From NCBI GenBank assembly GCA_003505905.1, contig DNXM01000212.1, positions 1 through 6,220 on the forward strand: a DNA stretch of 6,220 nucleotides, written 5' to 3'. Both the position numbers and the translations under genes were made by a program. Shown here piece after piece: positions 5,133 through 6,220 of this stretch. Each line of letters opens with the position of its first letter. The first letter of the stretch is position 1. A model generated the notes under the pieces. It was not told where the DNA came from, searched no databases, and worked only from the letters and a program-made list of their open reading frames with translations. The DNA comes from Oscillospiraceae bacterium (GTDB lineage Bacteria; Bacillota; Clostridia; Oscillospirales; Acutalibacteraceae).

Positions 5133-5858
5133 ATGAAAGTAATTAAACTTGATAACGCCGCTCAAATCGGTGAGCAGCTCGGTCGGTTTTATGTGGATTA
5201 TGTAAAGGCAAATCCGTCGTGTGTGCTCGGCTTGGCTACGGGCGCAACGCCGGTTCCGACTTACAACTACATTGCAAAGGCTTATGCAGCGGGTGAGGTC
5301 AGCCTTGCTGATGTAAAGACCTTCAACTTGGATGAGTATTGTGACTTGCCCAAGGACAACAAAAACAGCTACTATACCTTTATGCACGAAAATCTCTTTA
5401 ACCACACCGATATTAAAGAAGAGAATGTCAATTTCCTTGACGGCAATGCATCCGATTACGATGCGGAGAGCAAGCGTTACGCCGAAGCAATCAAAGCGGC
5501 AGGCGGCATTGATGTTCAAATTCTCGGCATCGGTCGCAACGGTCACATTGCGTTTAATGAGCCGTCCGATGCATTTACCAATGAGGCGTTCCGTGTTGCA
5601 TTGACACAGAGCACGATTGATGCGAACTCCATCTACTTTGATGATGCTCCCATGCCGCATTATGCGATGACCATGGGTATCGGTTCTATTATGCGCTCTA
5701 AGAAAATTGTTCTTGTTGCAACCGGCGCAAGCAAGGCAGATGCCGTTAAGGGCATGATTGAGGGCGAAGTGACGCCGCAGCTTCCTGCGTCCATTCTTCA
5801 ACAGCACCCCGATGTTACCGTTTATTTAGATAAAGAGGCGGCATCTCTGCTTAAATAA
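5133..5858 (+). CDS. nagB: Glucosamine-6-phosphate deaminase NagB
   Basis: NagB is a cytoplasmic enzyme converting glucosamine-6-phosphate to fructose-6-phosphate and ammonia, linking amino-sugar breakdown with glycolysis. The 241 residues match the short Gram-positive form. Seen: the phosphate loop G-L-A-T-G-A-T-P (33-40), F-N-L-D-E-Y with Asp67 (equivalent of E. coli Asp72), the active-site segment G-I-G-R-N-G-H-I-A-F-N-E-P (132-144) with His138 and Glu143, and the M-T-M-G-I-G-S-I region (179-186). Asn136 replaces E. coli Asp141, as is usual in Gram-positive homologues. The frame also allows GTG 5124, but AGGGTG (5121-5126) six bases before ATG 5133 identifies the ATG. It lies 37 bases after the glycosyltransferase with no terminator or clear promoter between, so it is probably the last gene of that unit. 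A small hairpin (5105-5121) abuts the ribosome binding site. Confidence 0.96.
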   Translation: MKVIKLDNAAQIGEQLGRFYVDYVKANPSCVLGLATGATPVPTYNYIAKAYAAGEVSLADVKTFNLDEYCDLPKDNKNSYYTFMHENLFNHTDIKEENVNFLDGNASDYDAESKRYAEAIKAAGGIDVQILGIGRNGHIAFNEPSDAFTNEAFRVALTQSTIDANSIYFDDAPMPHYAMTMGIGSIMRSKKIVLVATGASKADAVKGMIEGEVTPQLPASILQQHPDVTVYLDKEAASLLK

Positions 5859-5869
5859 GAATCAATGTT

Positions 5870-5905
5870 AAAAGAACCGTCGCACGAAGCGGCGGTTCTT
5901 TTTTT
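5870..5905 (+). terminator. Intrinsic terminator after nagB, probably bidirectional
   Basis: AAAAGAACCGTCGC (5870-5883) pairs with GCGGCGGTTCTTTT (5889-5902) as a 14-bp stem with one wobble and loop ACGAA, ending in seven T residues. It separates convergent genes; the A run on its left gives four T residues on the minus strand, so it may also end the cupin transcript. Confidence 0.94.
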
Positions 5906-5906
5906 G

Positions 5907-6220
5907 TCAGTTGGGGTTGCAGGTTTGGCAGGTGCTTGGTGCGTGCTCGGGCGGCGAATAAATCGAGAACAGCTTCAACGGCGTGTTCCCGGTTGAGCAA
6001 AGATTATGCTCAACTCCGGCAGGAACAAAAATGCAGTCGCCTGCTTCGGCGCATTTGGTGCTGCGGCAATTGCTTTGCCAAAAGGTGCAGCGGCATTGCC
6101 CGGACTCCACATAGAGCAGCTGGTCCGCTTTGTTGTGCTGCTCCTTGCCGATGTCTTCGCCGGAGTTCAGACACATGACGGTGCATTGCAGGTTGGTTCC
6201 CGTCAGCAAGGCACGGCGGA
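5907..6220 (-). CDS. Cysteine-rich single-domain cupin, 5' end outside window
   Basis: This is the C-terminal part of a small cupin, a beta-barrel that commonly binds a metal and a sugar or small ligand; the substrate cannot be told. The frame stays open through the right edge (R-R-A-L-L-T-G-T-N), so the start lies outside and about 104 residues are visible. Cupin motif 1 appears as G-E-D-I-G-K-E-Q-H followed by D-Q-L-L-Y-V-E-S-G, with one of the usual two histidines replaced; motif 2 is G-D-C-I-F-V-P-A-G-V-E-H-N. The ending L-K-L-F-S-I-Y-S-P-P-E-H is typical of small stand-alone cupins related to mannose-6-phosphate isomerase C-terminal domains. Ten cysteines, including a terminal C-x-x-C, are unusual for this family. 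It is convergent with nagB, two bases beyond the shared terminator, so it belongs to another transcription unit. The TTG at 6207-6209 is internal to the domain and not a credible start. Confidence 0.85.
   Translation of the reverse strand, partial: RRALLTGTNLQCTVMCLNSGEDIGKEQHNKADQLLYVESGQCRCTFWQSNCRSTKCAEAGDCIFVPAGVEHNLCSTGNTPLKLFSIYSPPEHAPSTCQTCNPN

Noticed and set aside
5088..5807. Minus-strand open frame of 239 codons opposite nagB
   Set aside because: Shadow of a well conserved enzyme; no promoter or ribosome binding site on that strand.

Overview
The window looks like chromosomal DNA of a Gram-positive anaerobe, most likely an uncultured Clostridia/Oscillospirales-type member of the Bacillota. 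The basis is strong GGAGG-type ribosome binding sites, consensus sigma-A promoters, hairpin-plus-T-tract terminators, mixed ATG/TTG starts, and a glucosamine-6-phosphate deaminase carrying the GxNGH loop common in Gram-positives. The lineage is inferred from these traits only; no rRNA or marker gene is present.

Region 1 (1-1640) holds short proteins. Two tiny tandem genes of 36 and 55 codons (34-144, 212-379) end at a strong terminator (393-432). A 241-residue multi-pass membrane protein (482-1207) follows. Then comes an 89-residue protein (1315-1584) with its own near-consensus extended -10 promoter and its own terminator. The three small proteins appear related: each is built from amphipathic helical units of the form D-x-x-x-hydrophobic pair-x-x-hydrophobic-x-x-hydrophobic. 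The 36-mer aligns without gaps to the first 36 residues of the 55-mer. None has a recognisable signal peptide or double-glycine leader, and I recognise no family for them or for the membrane protein. This is the least explained and most interesting part of the window.

Region 2 (1646-5905) is a sugar-activation and surface-glycan block, all on the + strand. It encodes a phosphohexomutase (phosphomannomutase/phosphoglucomutase family) with its own promoter. A second promoter overlaps that gene's stop codon and drives a PglC/EpsL-type phosphoglycosyl transferase starting at TTG 3301. A translationally coupled family 4 glycosyltransferase follows, broken by a one-base frameshift near 4073-4077, and then nagB. 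A long terminator (5870-5905) closes the block. Together the genes would interconvert hexose 1-/6-phosphates, load a sugar phosphate onto a polyprenyl carrier at the membrane, and add the next sugar; NagB links the amino-sugar pool to fructose-6-phosphate.

Region 3 (5907-6220, minus strand) is the 3' part of a cysteine-rich single-domain cupin, convergent with nagB and running off the right edge. No tRNA, rRNA, CRISPR array, insertion sequence or known riboswitch was seen.
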